The position numbers were made by a program, and so were the translations under genes. DNA of 64,000 nt from Dugong dugon (taxonomy: Eukaryota > Chordata > Mammalia > Sirenia > Dugongidae), in the NCBI GenBank assembly GCA_030035585.1, contig CM057462.1, positions 69,412,734 through 69,476,733 on the forward strand. The letters run 5' to 3'. Below, one piece after another: positions 11,856 through 23,479 of this stretch; the stretch's first letter is position 1; the number at the start of each line of letters is the position of its first letter. Below the pieces are notes generated by a model that was given only the letters and a program-made list of their open reading frames with translations, was not told where the DNA came from and made no database searches.

Positions 11856-12239
11856 CATCTGACATGTTAGACAATCCATTTGGGACTGTTGCCTCCTTCC
11901 TTCTCCACCCAAGCCATCGCCTGTATTATTTACATTTAATAGCACCTTTGACTTTTATTGAAGACTACACAGTGCCATTTCTCCAGAAATAAGGGGCATG
12001 GCATAAATAGGATACAAACTATAATTAACAATACACAAACATCAGAAGATGAGCTAGATAACTGAGATCTTCTAAGCATTAAAAACTTGTGCTCATCAAA
12101 AGACTTCACCAAAAGAGTAAAAAGAGAACCTACAGACTGGGAAAAAAAGTTTTGACTGTGGCATATCTGACAAAGGTCTAGTCTCTACAATCTGTAGGAA
12201 AATCCAACACATCTACAACAAAAAGACAAATAATCCAAT

Positions 12240-12854
12240 AAAAAAATGGGCAGAGGATATGAACAGACACTTCACCAAAGAAGACATTGAGGTGGCTAAC
12301 AGACACATGAGGAAATGCTTGTGATCACTAGACATTAGAGAAGTGCAAATCAAAACTGCAGTGTGATACCATCTTACCCTGACATACTGGCACTAACCAA
12401 AAAAACAGAAAATAACAAATATTGGAGAGGATGTGGGGAGATTGGTACTCTTACGCACTGCTGGTGGGAATGCAAAATGATATAACCATTTTGGAAAATG
12501 ATATGGCGCTTCCTTAAAAAACTAGAAATAGAAATACCATGTGATCCAGCAACTCCGATCCTAGGAATATATCCTAGAGTAATAAGAGCCGTCACACCAA
12601 TAGACATATGCACACCCATGTTCATTGCAGCATTGTTCACAATAGCAAAAAGATGGAAACAACCTAGGTGCCCATCAATGGATGAATGGATAAACGAACT
12701 ACGGTATATACATACAATGGAATACTATGCAATGATAAAGAACAATGATGAATCTTCGAAACATCTCACAACATGGATGAATCTGGAGGGCATTATTCTG
12801 AGTGAAATAAGTCAATCACAAAAGGACAAACATTGTATGAGGCCGCTATTATAA
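12240..12854 (+). pseudogene. L1 ORF2p C-terminal remnant
   Basis: Translates in pieces. The last open segment (12498-12854, 118 residues if read from Met) runs FLKKLEIEIPCDPATPILGI, then YIHTMEYYAMIKNND and EISQSQKDKHC, the conserved C-terminal region of L1 ORF2p (part of the replicase). A stop just upstream (TGATATAACC context at about 12478-12487) breaks continuity with the preceding Cys-rich WRGCGEIGTL segment. Product non-functional. Confidence 0.85.
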
Positions 12855-13159
12855 AAACTCATGAAAAGGTTTACACGCAGAAAGAAACAATCTTTGATGG
12901 GTATGAGAGAAGGGAGGGGTGGGGAGGGAAAAACACTAACAATAGATGAGTGGTAACTTTGGTGAAGGGTAAGACAGAACACAATACTGGGGAAGTCAGC
13001 GCAACTTGACCAAGGCAAAGTCACAGAAGATTCATAGACCCATCCAAACTCCCCAAGGGGCTGAGTTACTGGGCTGAGGTCTGGGGACCATGGTCTTGGG
13101 GAACATCTAGCTTAACTGGTGTAACATAGTTTATTAAAGAAAATGTTCTGCATCCTACT

Positions 13160-13780
13160 TTGGTGAGTAGCGTCTGGAGTCTTAAAGCTTGTGAGCGGCC
13201 ATCTAAGATAAGTCTACTGGTCCCACCCTGTCTGGAGCACAGGAGAATGAAGAAAACCAAAGACACAAGGGAAAGATTAGTCCACAGGAGTAATGGACCA
13301 ACTACCACAGCCTCCACCAGACTGAGTCATCTAGCACAACTAGATGGTGCCCAGCTACCACCACCAACTGCTCTGATGGATCACAATATGGATCACAATA
13401 GAGGGTCCCGGACAGAGCTAGAGAAAAATATAGAACAAAATTCAAACTCACAAAAAAAAGACCAGACTTACTGGTCTGACAGAGACTGGAGAAACTCTGA
13501 GAGTATGGCCCCCAGACATCCTTTTAACTCAGTACTGAAGTCACTCCTGAGGTTTACCCTTCAGCCAAAGATCAGACAGGCCTATAAAACATACAATAAC
13601 ACATGTAGTTCAACAATATATACAAAACTAAATGGGCACACCAGCCCAGGGGCAAGGACTAGAAGGCAGGAGGGGACAGGAAAGCTGGACGAATGGAAAT
13701 GGGGAACCCAAGGTCGAGAAGGGGAGAGTGTTAACACGTTGCGGGATTGGCAACCAATGTCACGAAACAATGTGTATTAA
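13160..13780 (+). other. 206-codon open frame in the L1 3' UTR
   Basis: An ATG-initiated open frame lies wholly in the 3' UTR of the L1 at 12000-13855. The predicted peptide is hydrophilic, with no signal peptide, membrane segment or domain I recognise. The homologous part of the L1 copy at 24970-25910 has a net 2-bp deletion and an early stop in the corresponding frame, so it is probably a chance frame. Not annotated as a gene. Confidence 0.3.
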
Positions 13781-14054
13781 TTGTTTAATGAGAAACTAAT
13801 TTGCTTTGTAAACTTTCACCTAAAGCACAATGAAATAAATAAATAAATAAGTAAAAGAAATGAGGGGCATATTTTAATTAGGATAGGTCCTTGTTACGTT
13901 GTTCCTATACTCGTTTGCATTTAGCAATTCATCATAGCCCAGACATTGGAGCTAAAGACCTCTTTTTAAAAGATCTTGTGGCAGCGCTTCTTCTCTCATG
14001 TGGCTGGAGGGTTTTGTTTGCCTGATGGCCTGTCCTGCCTGTATGGCTTTGTGC

Positions 14055-14651
14055 TGTAAAAACTGCTTGGGGGAGGTGTCTCAACTCCTCTAACTTCACA
14101 AGGGGAAAGGAGAACCAGGATCTACAGTTCAAGGCTGATTCCTATGAGGCAGAGGTCAGATGTGCCTCTCTTCGCTGTTTCTACCAATTGTGACACCAAC
14201 CGTCCCTTCCACAGCACTCTACTGGGTTCGATAATTCATTGCAGTGGCCACACAGAACTCACAGACCAGACTCACAATTATGGGGTTTGTTAGGGAAATA
14301 ACAGTTACAATTCAGGCTCAAGAACTCTCAGGACATAATTCTTCCATCAGGATAGCCTCTCTCCAGCTGTGCTTGTAAGCATGCCACTCCCTGGACCCCA
14401 GTCTCTGCCCAAAGGCACTCAGCTTTCTCTCTCTGTGGCCCGGGAAGTCCACTGTGCCGTCTCCTGCTGCCAGGACTCTCCTTTCTTGGTGGTGCTGGGC
14501 TCCTCTCCTCTGCTCTGGAATTGGTTCTCTTTAAGGAAAACTGACCAATCCCTTTGGTAGGCCACAGTTACCCTATCACACAATCACCTGGGTGGGAGTT
14601 ACAAGCCCATGGCCAGAAAGGCCACCCACAAAAGTAATTAATCGCACGGCA
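14055..14651 (-). mobile_element. Solo LTR (ERVL-like), 597 bp
   Basis: Begins TGTAAAAACTGC and ends CACGGCA on the plus strand, with perfect 5-bp duplications TGTGC at 14050-14054 and 14652-14656, giving LTR-type TG...CA ends. Homology with the element at 21959-22293 (for example 'gcagtggccacacagaactc') sets the family. The minus orientation is inferred from a polyadenylation-like AATAAA on the minus strand of the sister copy. Confidence 0.82.
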
Positions 14652-14656
14652 TGTGC

Positions 14657-15382
14657 ATTATCATATGAAGCACTGTAATCTTATAGAACCAAGTCTATAT
14701 TTTTATCCCATAAAATATTAAACTTTCTCTTTCTGAATAATATTCTTCAAACTGGTCTTCATGGGAAATATTCATGGTTGTCATCATCGGCAGTTATTTA
14801 ATCAGCATCTGCTTCGTGCAAAGCAGAGTGACAGCTCATGGAAATTAGTGGTGGTTCTTTAGGAGGAAATGGGAAGTGGACCACTTGAGACTGAAAATTC
14901 CAGTAACACATTAGGCTCATGGTGTGTACTTGTATTCACTGAAATTCCATTCTGGGGCTCAGTGGCCTGAAGGTGGGGGCTATGATAAGACAGTTGGCTT
15001 AGGAAACTTTCAGGAAGGTTTCCCTTCATCCTAGAGCAGGATCTCACTACGTAGCATAATGCTCCCAACTGTTTACACATCAGAGCAGAGGAAGAAAATA
15101 GTAACATTTGTCCGTCATACCAGATCAACAGGAGGGGACTGGGGACACTCTAAGGCATTGTGGAAACATGTATCATTTTTTTAATATTATAGATTATGAG
15201 CAAAATTAAATACAAAGTATTATGATATTATATGTTGGGTTGCTATAAAACATAATAAATCTTTTCAAGTTTTTAAATTAAAAACTTGAGCTTGTTTCAG
15301 TGTTTATAATTTTTTTTTTTTTTTTAATCACCTTTTATGCCTGAAAACACTTCACATAACTCCTGTCAGGCTTTTTAATGAT
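14657..15382. other. Intronic sequence, nothing recognised
   Basis: Moderately AT-rich, especially 15175-15330, with a T run near 15310-15325. No recognisable element or exon. Confidence 0.5.
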
Positions 15383-15387
15383 GCTAC

Positions 15388-15847
15388 TGTGATGGTTAAG
15401 ATTGTGTGTCAACTTGACTGGGCCATGATTCTCCGTGTTTTAATGATTGAATATACTGTGAGTAGCCAATCAGATGAAAGGGAGTCTCCTTGAGGGTGTG
15501 GCCCGCATATGTATATAAGCAGACGTTCTGGCTTTTTGCTCTTTCTGGATCCTGTGGCTGCTTCCTGTCGTCTCATCTCCTGTTCTTGGGACTTCAGCTT
15601 ATCAGCCGAGCCTGGGATTCGTCGATCTGCACAGCCGGTGAGTGGGAGCCCTGCTCTCCGACCTTCCGATCTTGGGCTTGCCAGCTTCTGCAGCTGTGTG
15701 ACTTGGGAGAGGCCTCTACCCTGATCCACGGACTTGGGACGTTCTAGCCTCTACAATCACATGAGCTGTTTCCTTGATATAATCTCTCTATATATATATT
15801 TATACACTTTACTGGTTTTGCTTCTCTAGAGAACCCAGCCTAAGACA
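15388..15847 (+). mobile_element. Solo LTR, 460 bp
   Basis: Starts TGTGATGGTTAAGATTG and ends GCCTAAGACA. Flanks GCTAC (15383-15387) and GCTGC (15848-15852) are a near-perfect 5-bp duplication. It has a TATA-like 'gtatataagcag' at about 15511-15522 and an end typical of this LTR group ('tctctagagaacccagcc'). I recognise the family from mammalian genomes but not its exact name. Confidence 0.72.
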
Positions 15848-16126
15848 GCTGCCTTCAAAAATATTCAATTGTTATCATCAAAGAGAAATTTTGTCCACAC
15901 AAGTAAGTGGTAAAAAGAAAAAGTAAAACCATTTTTACACTCATTCAAAAGTTTGCTACAGTTGAAATTGTATTTAAAAAATCCAATAGCTCTTATTTTT
16001 TTCATCAAAATTGTACTGTTGAAATTTCTTGTGATAGTGCAAATGGATTTAAAATCTAATCTCATTTTTTATGTTAATGAATATATTCTGAAACATTAAG
16101 TATTTCAGATATTAAGAATGTGCATG

Positions 16127-16160
16127 CATTCTTCTTCTTCTTCTTTTTTTTTTTTTTTAC
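16127..16160. repeat. CTT microsatellite merging into a T run
   Basis: Five CTT units followed by about 16 T residues. Confidence 0.8.
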
Positions 16161-16164
16161 TTAA

Positions 16165-16370
16165 AACAGTTCTGAAGGCTACCAGTCCAAAATCAAGGCG
16201 TTGGCAAGGTTGGTTCCTCCTGGAAAGAGTCTGTTCCGTGCCTCTCTCCTTGGTTTTGGTGGTCGTCAGGTCAGCAGCCCTTGCCGACCCTTAGCTTATA
16301 GATGCATCACTCCAATTTCTGCCTCTGTTGTCACATGGCATTCTCCCCAGTGTGTCGCTCTCGGTCTGCA
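16165..16370 (-). repeat. MLT1-like LTR fragment
   Basis: 'cagtccaaaatcaaggcgtt', 'gatgcatcactccaatttct' and 'tgtcacatggcattctcccc' are MLT1/MaLR phrases in reverse orientation. Confidence 0.65.
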
Positions 16371-16374
16371 CATT

Positions 16375-17020
16375 CATTCTTAGAGCAGTCACCCCCCCCA
16401 GCCAGCTTGGGGACTGCTCCAAGACTACATTAGCTGCAAGTATACTGAGATATTGGGTGTATGTGAGGACAGGTATTTTGGTCTCCACCTGGAGCTGTGC
16501 TCCATTAGGAGCCTTCCCCTGGCCTGCCTGCCCCTGATGAGCACCATCTTGGATGACACTCTGCTCCCTGAGTGCCGGGACAACATGCTATTCCCAGAGC
16601 TCCAACAGGCTGCTGTGTCCTTGATGGAGGTCCAGGTGGTAGTGCAACTCCCATAGTTGCACTGAGAGTGTCACGCTGGGCCGTGATTCTTCAATGACTC
16701 CTAAGTGCTCACTGCTTGTGGGGACCAGAGGCCATCATCAGATCCTACTTTACCGGAGCCTTCCTCGCAGGAGCCCCAAACAAGGCTGTTTGCAGCCAGA
16801 GGTGTTAGCCCCCAGGTGTTGGAGCAGGGTCCAGCCACCTCGAGGACTGAGATCAGTACACCCTTGTTCCTGCCAGGGTTTCACTGCTCTTTTAAGGGTG
16901 GTGCTGCAGTTATTATGTGCTAGAGGCATGCTCTAAAGGTGGTGAGAAGGCCCTTCCCTGGGATAGAGTGTTAACAGGAGAAGTCAGCTAACTTTGTGAA
17001 AACAGAGACTTAAGCTTTAG
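16375..17020. other. Unrecognised GC-richer segment
   Basis: More GC-rich than its surroundings. Overlapping short frames (16453-16656, 16694-16936) encode peptides without recognisable domains, and no convincing splice sites frame them. Could be a decayed LTR internal region, an unclassified repeat or unique intron. Confidence 0.35.
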
Positions 17021-17027
17021 AATGGTT

Positions 17028-17700
17028 GTTCTCAAAGTGTGGTCTGTGGACCCCTGGGGATCCCTAAGACTCTTTCAGGGGGTCAGTAAGATTAGAACTA
17101 TTTTCATAATAATACCAAGATTTCCCTTGTCTCTTTCACTGATGATTCAAAAGTAAGGGTGGGTAGAATTTCTGAAGCTTTAGCATGAATCAAAGAAGTG
17201 GCACCAACTATACCAGTAGTCGTTGTCTTTTTCACTGCCACACATAGTAAAACAAACAAAATCTTTTTTATTTAAAAATGTGCTTGATGATGCAGCAAAA
17301 ATTATTAATTAAATCTTAACCCTCAAGTACACGTCTTCATAGTATTCTCTGTGATGAAATGAGAATATGCATAAAATATTTCTGCTGCATACCGAAGTAC
17401 AATGGCCGTTGGTAGGAAAAAGTACTTGTGTGATAGTGTTGCTAGCTGAACTAACCACATATTTCATGGAACACCATTTTTGCTTGAAATAACACTATCA
17501 GACAAACTATGGTTTTTCAGACTTGGGAATTTGGCAGACATTTCTTTGTAAATCAAGGAAGTGACCCTATCACTTCAAGAGAAGTAACTGACAGTATTTT
17601 GTTACCAGTGATAAAATTTGAGCATATAAGTGAAAATCAGAATTTTAGAAAACTTGTTTCTGCTCGATAACTTCCCAATACTTAAATTTTTAATTAAGAG
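17028..17700 (+). pseudogene. hAT transposase relic
   Basis: Opens with a terminal-repeat-like stretch ('gttctcaaagtgtggtctgt') followed by 'gggggtcagtaagattagaa'. A decayed hAT transposase frame follows; peptides readable in pieces include FFMEHHF-type and DKLWFFRLG-type stretches typical of mammalian hAT proteins. Multiple stops and indels. It once encoded a cut-and-paste transposase; now inert. Confidence 0.7.
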
Positions 17701-17734
17701 GGACCAACCTACCTGATGGCTTTGCAGGTGGTCA

Positions 17735-17990
17735 GTTTTCATAAACATTCCAAACATGCTTGAAAAGAGAATGTGTATTCTCCATTTTTGGGATATGAGG
17801 GTCTCTGAATGTCAGAGATTTATTAATTGTTCTGTTCAAATCTTCTTTATTCTCACTGATTTTGTGTTTCTCTTTATGATGATGGGTGACCTATTGTGAA
17901 TTTCTTCTTGTAATTCTGTTAATTTTGATTTATATAGAGAGAAGTTTCATAATTAGGTGCATACACACTTTGGTGCATGGCCTCCTTTGG
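17735..17990 (-). repeat. L1 ORF2 endonuclease-region fragment
   Basis: Reverse-oriented L1 sequence: 'gaaaagagaatgtgtattct', 'tctgaatgtcagag', 'ataattaggtgcatacacac'. Same region as 55100-55330. Confidence 0.55.
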
Positions 17991-17999
17991 TTTATGTCC

Positions 18000-19295
18000 A
18001 ATTTCTGACCTTTGTAGTTTAAGTAAGTTCCCCAGTTTTCTTCCGTAAATTCACGTATGTCTTTTACTGCAACTAAGATCTTTGAAGTGGCAGTGGAAGG
18101 ATTAATGGTTAATTGTCAAAGACTTTAAGGACTCTGGAAAAAACACTTTGCATTTACATCCCTGCATTGGTGCTACCAGGTGCAGGAAGAGAAGCGCAGA
18201 GATTTGCATCACCCATGTCACTTCCCATCTGGAGCCAGGCAAAGGGCACACATGTGCTCCTTGGTCAGTGACTTGAGGCAGAAAGCCTGAGCCAGCAGAC
18301 TAAACATTTCTCCTTCACTGCCCAGCCGCTGACGTGCTTTTTTGATACCTGGTAGGAGAGTATCTTCAGGTGCTAGGAGAGCTGTATGTGAATGTCAGTG
18401 CATATTATGCTTGACTGACTTGGGAGCCCCAGAGTCTTCTGTTGGTATTACAGATTTGTGATCAGTGGACTGCTAGTGAGACCTGGGCTTTCCTGCCAGC
18501 TGCCCAAGAGATGAATTGGCCCTGAAGTGTTGGTGCGCTTAAAGTAACACTTCCTTTGTAGAAGCTGAATTCGCATGCAACTTCTCAAGAACACAGTTGT
18601 ATAAAGTGAGATGCTCTGGGATCTGTAGCCTTGCCCAGTCCAACCAATAACAAAGCTCTCCTCCTGTATTCCCAAAGCATTATGCCTGTGCCTTCCTGAT
18701 CACTTAAAGATTATGCTTAAGCTTTCCTGCTAGTCAGGCAACAGATTAGGCCATCGGTAACAGTTGCGTGAATATGTGCCTGGAGTTGACAGTAGAGGAC
18801 TTGTCAGGTAAGATGTCTGGTTGGGATGGACATAGGGCAATTACTGGTCACTTAGGAGGCTCAGGAAGTCTTTGCGGAGGAGGTTAAACATTTATAAATA
18901 ATGAGGGGGAATTACCTTGGTTAGCTGGGGGTTATCAGAAGGGAATCCCCCAATAAAAGCCAGAAATTGAAACGTGTGAAGGGGCAGTAAATAAACAGGG
19001 CAGCAGGCAGTTGTGCCTAAGAAGAGCCTGGGAAGGCTCTCCATAGGCAGATGATCTGTATAATCAGCTGGATATGCTGGAAGCCAAGAATGGCCAGAGC
19101 AAGGGAAGCACTGCTGTAAAAGACGACCATGTTAGTGACTGGGAGAGGCAACTGCTGCTGCCGCCGTTGCTGCCACTGCAAACATTGTTCCCCTGCAGGA
19201 AGGGCTGGCAGAAGACAAAGAATCCACATCTTTCTTATCTTGTGTCTCTTTTTGATAGAAGCTAAGGAAATGGTTTAGGGCGACTTAATTAGGCT
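18000..19295. other. Intronic sequence, nothing recognised
   Basis: No repeat or exon recognised. Short open frames on both strands have no family features. Confidence 0.5.
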
Positions 19296-19299
19296 CACT

Positions 19300-21300
19300 T
19301 AGTCAGTCACTCTATTAATTCTTCCATTCATTCAGCATAGTTATGAAACACCAACTCTGTGACAGACCCTATTTAGGTGCTAGAAATACAGAGGTGAGTC
19401 CTTGCCCTTTAGGAGGACTCAGATATGTATAAGTTAGAATTGCTTGATTGTAAACAGCAAAAACTGACCCTGGCTAGCGTAAAAGAAAAAGAAATTTACA
19501 GGAAGGACATGGGTACCCACAAAGTACAGTTAAAAGCCAAACGGTCAAATAATCTGATAAATGTATAACTATAAATTGGAATAAGTACTATGAGGGGAAA
19601 GTACAGTATGTTAAAAGAACATGTAAGAAGGCAGCCAAACTAGAAAGGGAGGTCAAGGAGTGCTTTTCTAAAATAAAGCACCTTTGAACTAGGGTCTAAA
19701 GAATGAGCAGGAATTAACCAAATAAAGAGGTGAGGACCCATTTTAGGTAGAAGAAGCTGCTTGTAAAAAAGAGTCCTGTGTTGAAAACACTCATGACTTA
19801 TTCAAGGAACTGAAAAACGGCCAGAATGACCAGAGCACAGAGCACAAAAAATAGTGTAAGATAGGGCTGGAAAGGTAGGCAGAGGGAATATCATGAAGTT
19901 CCTTGTGGTAGTAAGAAAATATCTGTTGGATTTAGCTTTGGTGACAGCTGTATCTTGAAGGATGAGTAGATGTGTACCAAGTGGGCAAAATGAGTGAGAG
20001 CATTGCAGACAGAGGAAATATCTGCAGTTGCTCACAGGCATAAAGGATACTAGAGAGGAGTGTCAGAAGATGAGGCTGGAAGACAGAGACAGATTAAGAG
20101 GTTGTTGCATAGTCTAAGCAATGGTGAAGATTCAAGGAAAAGCAATGAGAATGGTATAGGGAGGAAGGTTTGTATTTAGAAATGAGGGAGATAGCGGACA
20201 CCAAAAACTTCTCTCCCAGAGGACATGATGGTAATACCATTACAAAAAAAGAAAAAAGACAAGAGTGGGGGAACAGGGTGATTCGCAGCATTTCGAATGT
20301 GAGGTGACTATGAGTTATTTAGAAGCAAAGTGTAGGAAATAACCAATGTGAAAAAGGCGTTGGGGAAAAAAGGAGAAAAGTACAAAGACCCGAGTGGTAA
20401 AGATATTTGGGAGGGAGAGACAATAGTTCACTCTGGCTGGAGCATAGAATATGGGGGAGTGGGAATGCAGGGAATCAAAACTGAAGTTTGAGTAGTCACT
20501 AAAGGCCAGATCATGAAGGGTTTGTAAGCCAAGAGATTGGAATTCATTCTGAGAACAGTAGAGACCATTAAAAGGTTTTAAGCAGGGTTGTGACATGGCC
20601 ATTTTTATCTTATAGAAACATAGCTCTGGTTACAGCATGGAGGGTCTGTTAGAGAGGAACAGACAGGAGACAGGGAAACCTGGTAGGAGGCTGTTACAGT
20701 AATCCAGGTGAGAGGTGAAGCTGGCTTAGTTGAGGATAGTGGAAGTGGAGAACAATAAGTAGATTTGAGATCTATTTAGGAGGTAGAATTAAAAGGACGT
20801 GGTAATTAATTAGATGAAATAGGAGAGAAGGAGGAATCAAGGAACTTGCTCAGATTTCAAGCTTGGGCAGCTGAGTGAACAGTGGTGCCATTCATTAAGG
20901 TAGGGAATTTAAGAGGAGGACCAGGTTCTAGGTGTGTGTGAGGATGGTAAAGATGAACTCCAGTTACGGTGTCCTCAGTTTTAGGTGTCTGTAGGAAACT
21001 GAAGGGGAAATATCTAGTGGATATAAAGTCTGGAGCTCAGGAGAGACAGTTGGGCAGGAGTAAGAGATTTGGTTTAAGTGCAATGGAAAGATAGTTGGGC
21101 AAGCTAAACTGAGTGTTGAGCAAGTTGAAGTCCAGACTGGATAAGGAAAAAGTGAAGAAAGAGAAGGAAATGACTACAAAAAACAGACAAAAGAAAAAAA
21201 AAATCAAAACATTGAACAATAGATAATGCAGAATACTGATCTCTGAAAGAAGGGAAATAAATGAGATTAGCCTATAATTGCTGAAGCTAATCACCTGGAC
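19300..21300 (-). repeat. Long L2 LINE relic
   Basis: Begins with the reversed L2 3' end ('cattcattcagcatag', 'aggtgctagaaatacagagg') and continues into body sequence: 'aaggccagatcatgaagggt', 'aatccaggtgagaggtgaag', 'gtctggagctcaggagagac'. Parts at 19430-20390 are too diverged to place. No open frame of family length. Confidence 0.7.
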
Positions 21301-21569
21301 AGAGTTTCAGGGAGGGAGAACCCATACAGAACCCAAAAGTCTTCCTAAATTGAGGAAACAGAGCTGAGAATTTGAGGAGGTCAAGGCAGCTAGAACTCAC
21401 AGGGCAGAGTACTAGAGAGGAGAGAGCTGCATAAAGAGAGAAAGCTCTGGAGATCTGTTGAGGGTCCACTTGGACTCCTCAGCAGCTGATCATCACATGT
21501 GTATGAGGAAACTACCTGAGACTGGGGAAAGAAGCACTAGAAAGGAGCAGGCAGAATAATCCCTAGAGC

Positions 21570-22900
21570 TCATGCAGGACTGTTAATCATGGGAAAACAT
21601 CATAGAACATGGGACATCACCTAGCATACTCAGAAGGATATTGCCTCAGCAGTAGAGCAAAATTAGTAATGGTGCAAAATTAGCTGTAGTCTAAAGGCCA
21701 CTCTTGCCCTGCCTACAAAGCTTAAAAGCAGTCCTTAAAAGGATCAAACTGTTTCCAAGTAATTTAGCTGCATCTCGAAAATATTTAAAGGACATAAATA
21801 TCCTGCACCCAACAAGGTAAAATTCACAATGACTGGCATGTAATAAAAACTTACCAGGCAATTTTGAGAAGCATGAAAATACAACCTATAATGAGGAAAA
21901 AAACTAAACAGTCGAAACAGACTTAAAATGACACAAATGAAAGAATTAGTAGACAAGGTGTAAAAATGGTGTGGTGGAGGTGTCTGACCTCCTTTAACTT
22001 CACAAGCGGGAAGGAGAATCAAGATCAACAGCCCAAGCCTGATTCTTATGAGGTGGAGGTCAGACATGCTTCTTCTCTCACCATCTTTACCAGTTCCTAC
22101 ACCAGTCGTCCCTTCCATGGCACTCTCTACTTCTCTGCTGGTTTGATAGTTCATTGCAGTGGCCACACAGAACTCACAGACGATATTCATGATTATGGCA
22201 TTTATTAGGGTGGTAACAGGTTACAATTCAGGTTTAGGAACGCTCAGGATACAGTACTTCAATCAGGACAGCCTCTTCTCAGCCATGCCTGCACAAGGAC
22301 GTTAAACCGTGTTTCATATGTTCAAGAAGATGGAGGAAAGCATGAATATATTAAGGAGAGACATGGAAGACATAAAAAATAACTTTCAGAGATGAAAAAT
22401 ACAATGTCTGAGATGAGGAAAAAAAAAGTGCATTGGGTGGATAAACAGCAAATTAGGCACTGCAGAAGAAAAGAGTAGCGAACTGGAAGACAGAGCAATA
22501 GGAAAGTATACAAAATGAGACACAGAGAGAAAAATGGCTGAAAATAAAAAAGAACAGAGCATCAGTGAGCTGTGGGACTTCAAGCAGCCTAATATGTTGT
22601 AATTGGAGTCTCTTCATTATTTGAAGAAATAGTGGCTGAAATTTTTTCAGATTTCTTTAAAACAAACCCACAGACTCAAGAAGCTCAATGAACCCCAAGC
22701 ACAAGAAAAACGGAGAAAATTACACCACAGCACATCATCAGGAATCCCTTCTCACTACCCAGAGGTGCTTGGTATGTAAGAGAAGGAGCAGCCTCCCCTT
22801 GAGAGCTGCAAGAAAAGCAAGGTCTCACATGGCAGAGCCAGTTTTGGGCAGGAGGTAAGCCAAGTGATTGGAATAGGGAGTTCAAAAGGCATTGTGAGAA
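21570..22900 (+). repeat. L1M/HAL1 ORF1-region copy, split by an LTR
   Basis: Sequence such as 'cacaatgactggcatgtaat', 'agacatggaagacataaaaa', 'aaaatacaatgtctgagatg' and 'gaagctcaatgaaccccaag' matches the ORF1 region of old L1/HAL1 elements. The LTR at 21959-22293 separates two halves that join naturally. Reading frame lost. Confidence 0.75.
21959..22293 (-). mobile_element. Short solo LTR, sister of 14055-14651
   Basis: TGTAAAAATGG...CATGCCTGCA with perfect 5-bp duplications CAAGG (21954-21958 and 22294-22298), inserted in an L1M copy. Only 335 bp, against 597 bp for its sister; the half corresponding to about 14375-14640 is missing. On the minus strand a CTAATAAATGCC polyadenylation-like site lies near 22195-22210. 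Confidence 0.8.
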
Positions 22901-23041
22901 GGTTTTAAATAGGAGATTGGCTCAGAGAAGAAAAACACCGACAGCAGAATGAGAATGAGAGAAATAGGGATGATAAATGATCAAAGGACTTAATTATATC
23001 TTGGTCTGTGGCCTATTTTAACAGGGATATATACCTATTAT

Positions 23042-23254
23042 GGGGAGCCTTGGTGGCACAAAGGTTAAGTGCTCAGCTGGTAACTGAAAAGTCTGTGGTT
23101 CAAACCCACCAGCTGCTCCACAGGAGAAAGATATGGCAGTCTACTTCTGTAAAGATTTACAGACTTAGAAAACCTATGGGGCAGTTCTACTCTGTCCTGT
23201 AGGGTCACTATGAATTGGAATTGACTTGGCACTTGGTTTTTGGTTTTTGATTTT
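23042..23254 (+). mobile_element. AfroSINE, long subtype
   Basis: Head 'ggagccttggtggcacaaag', internal 'caggagaaagatatggcagt', tail 'gtagggtcactatgaattgg', then a TTGGTTTTTGG end. Perfect 11-bp duplications ATACCTATTAT at 23031-23041 and 23255-23265. Confidence 0.95.
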
Positions 23255-23321
23255 ATACCTATTATACCTGGGAGATTTAGCTAGCTTAAAGTTTTTCAAA
23301 GACTATTTCTGCTGTCACCAT

Positions 23322-23477
23322 CCAAACCTGTTGCTGTCGAGTCGATTCTGACTTATAGCAACCCTATAGGACAGAGTAGGACTGCCCCATAGGGTTTCCA
23401 AGGAGTGGCTTGTGGATTTGAACTGACAACCTTTGGTTAGCAGCCAAGCTCTCAACCACTGTGCCACCAGGGCTCCC
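23322..23477 (-). mobile_element. AfroSINE
   Basis: Reverse-oriented: tail 'gctgtcgagtcgattctgac', box B complement near 'gatttgaactgacaacc', head 'ccactgtgccaccagggctc'. Duplications not clear. Confidence 0.9.
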
Positions 23478-23479
23478 CT

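Larger units (their letters stand above)
12000..13855 (+). mobile_element. 5'-truncated elephant L1 (type A 3' end)
   Basis: A 1.86-kb insertion carrying the ORF2 C-terminal region, a long 3' UTR and an AAATAAATAAAT tail. The duplication AGAAATAAGGGGCAT (11985-11999) recurs as AGAAATGAGGGGCAT (13856-13870), one mismatch in 15. 5' truncation is usual for L1 retrotransposition. Among the better preserved elements in the window. Confidence 0.93.
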
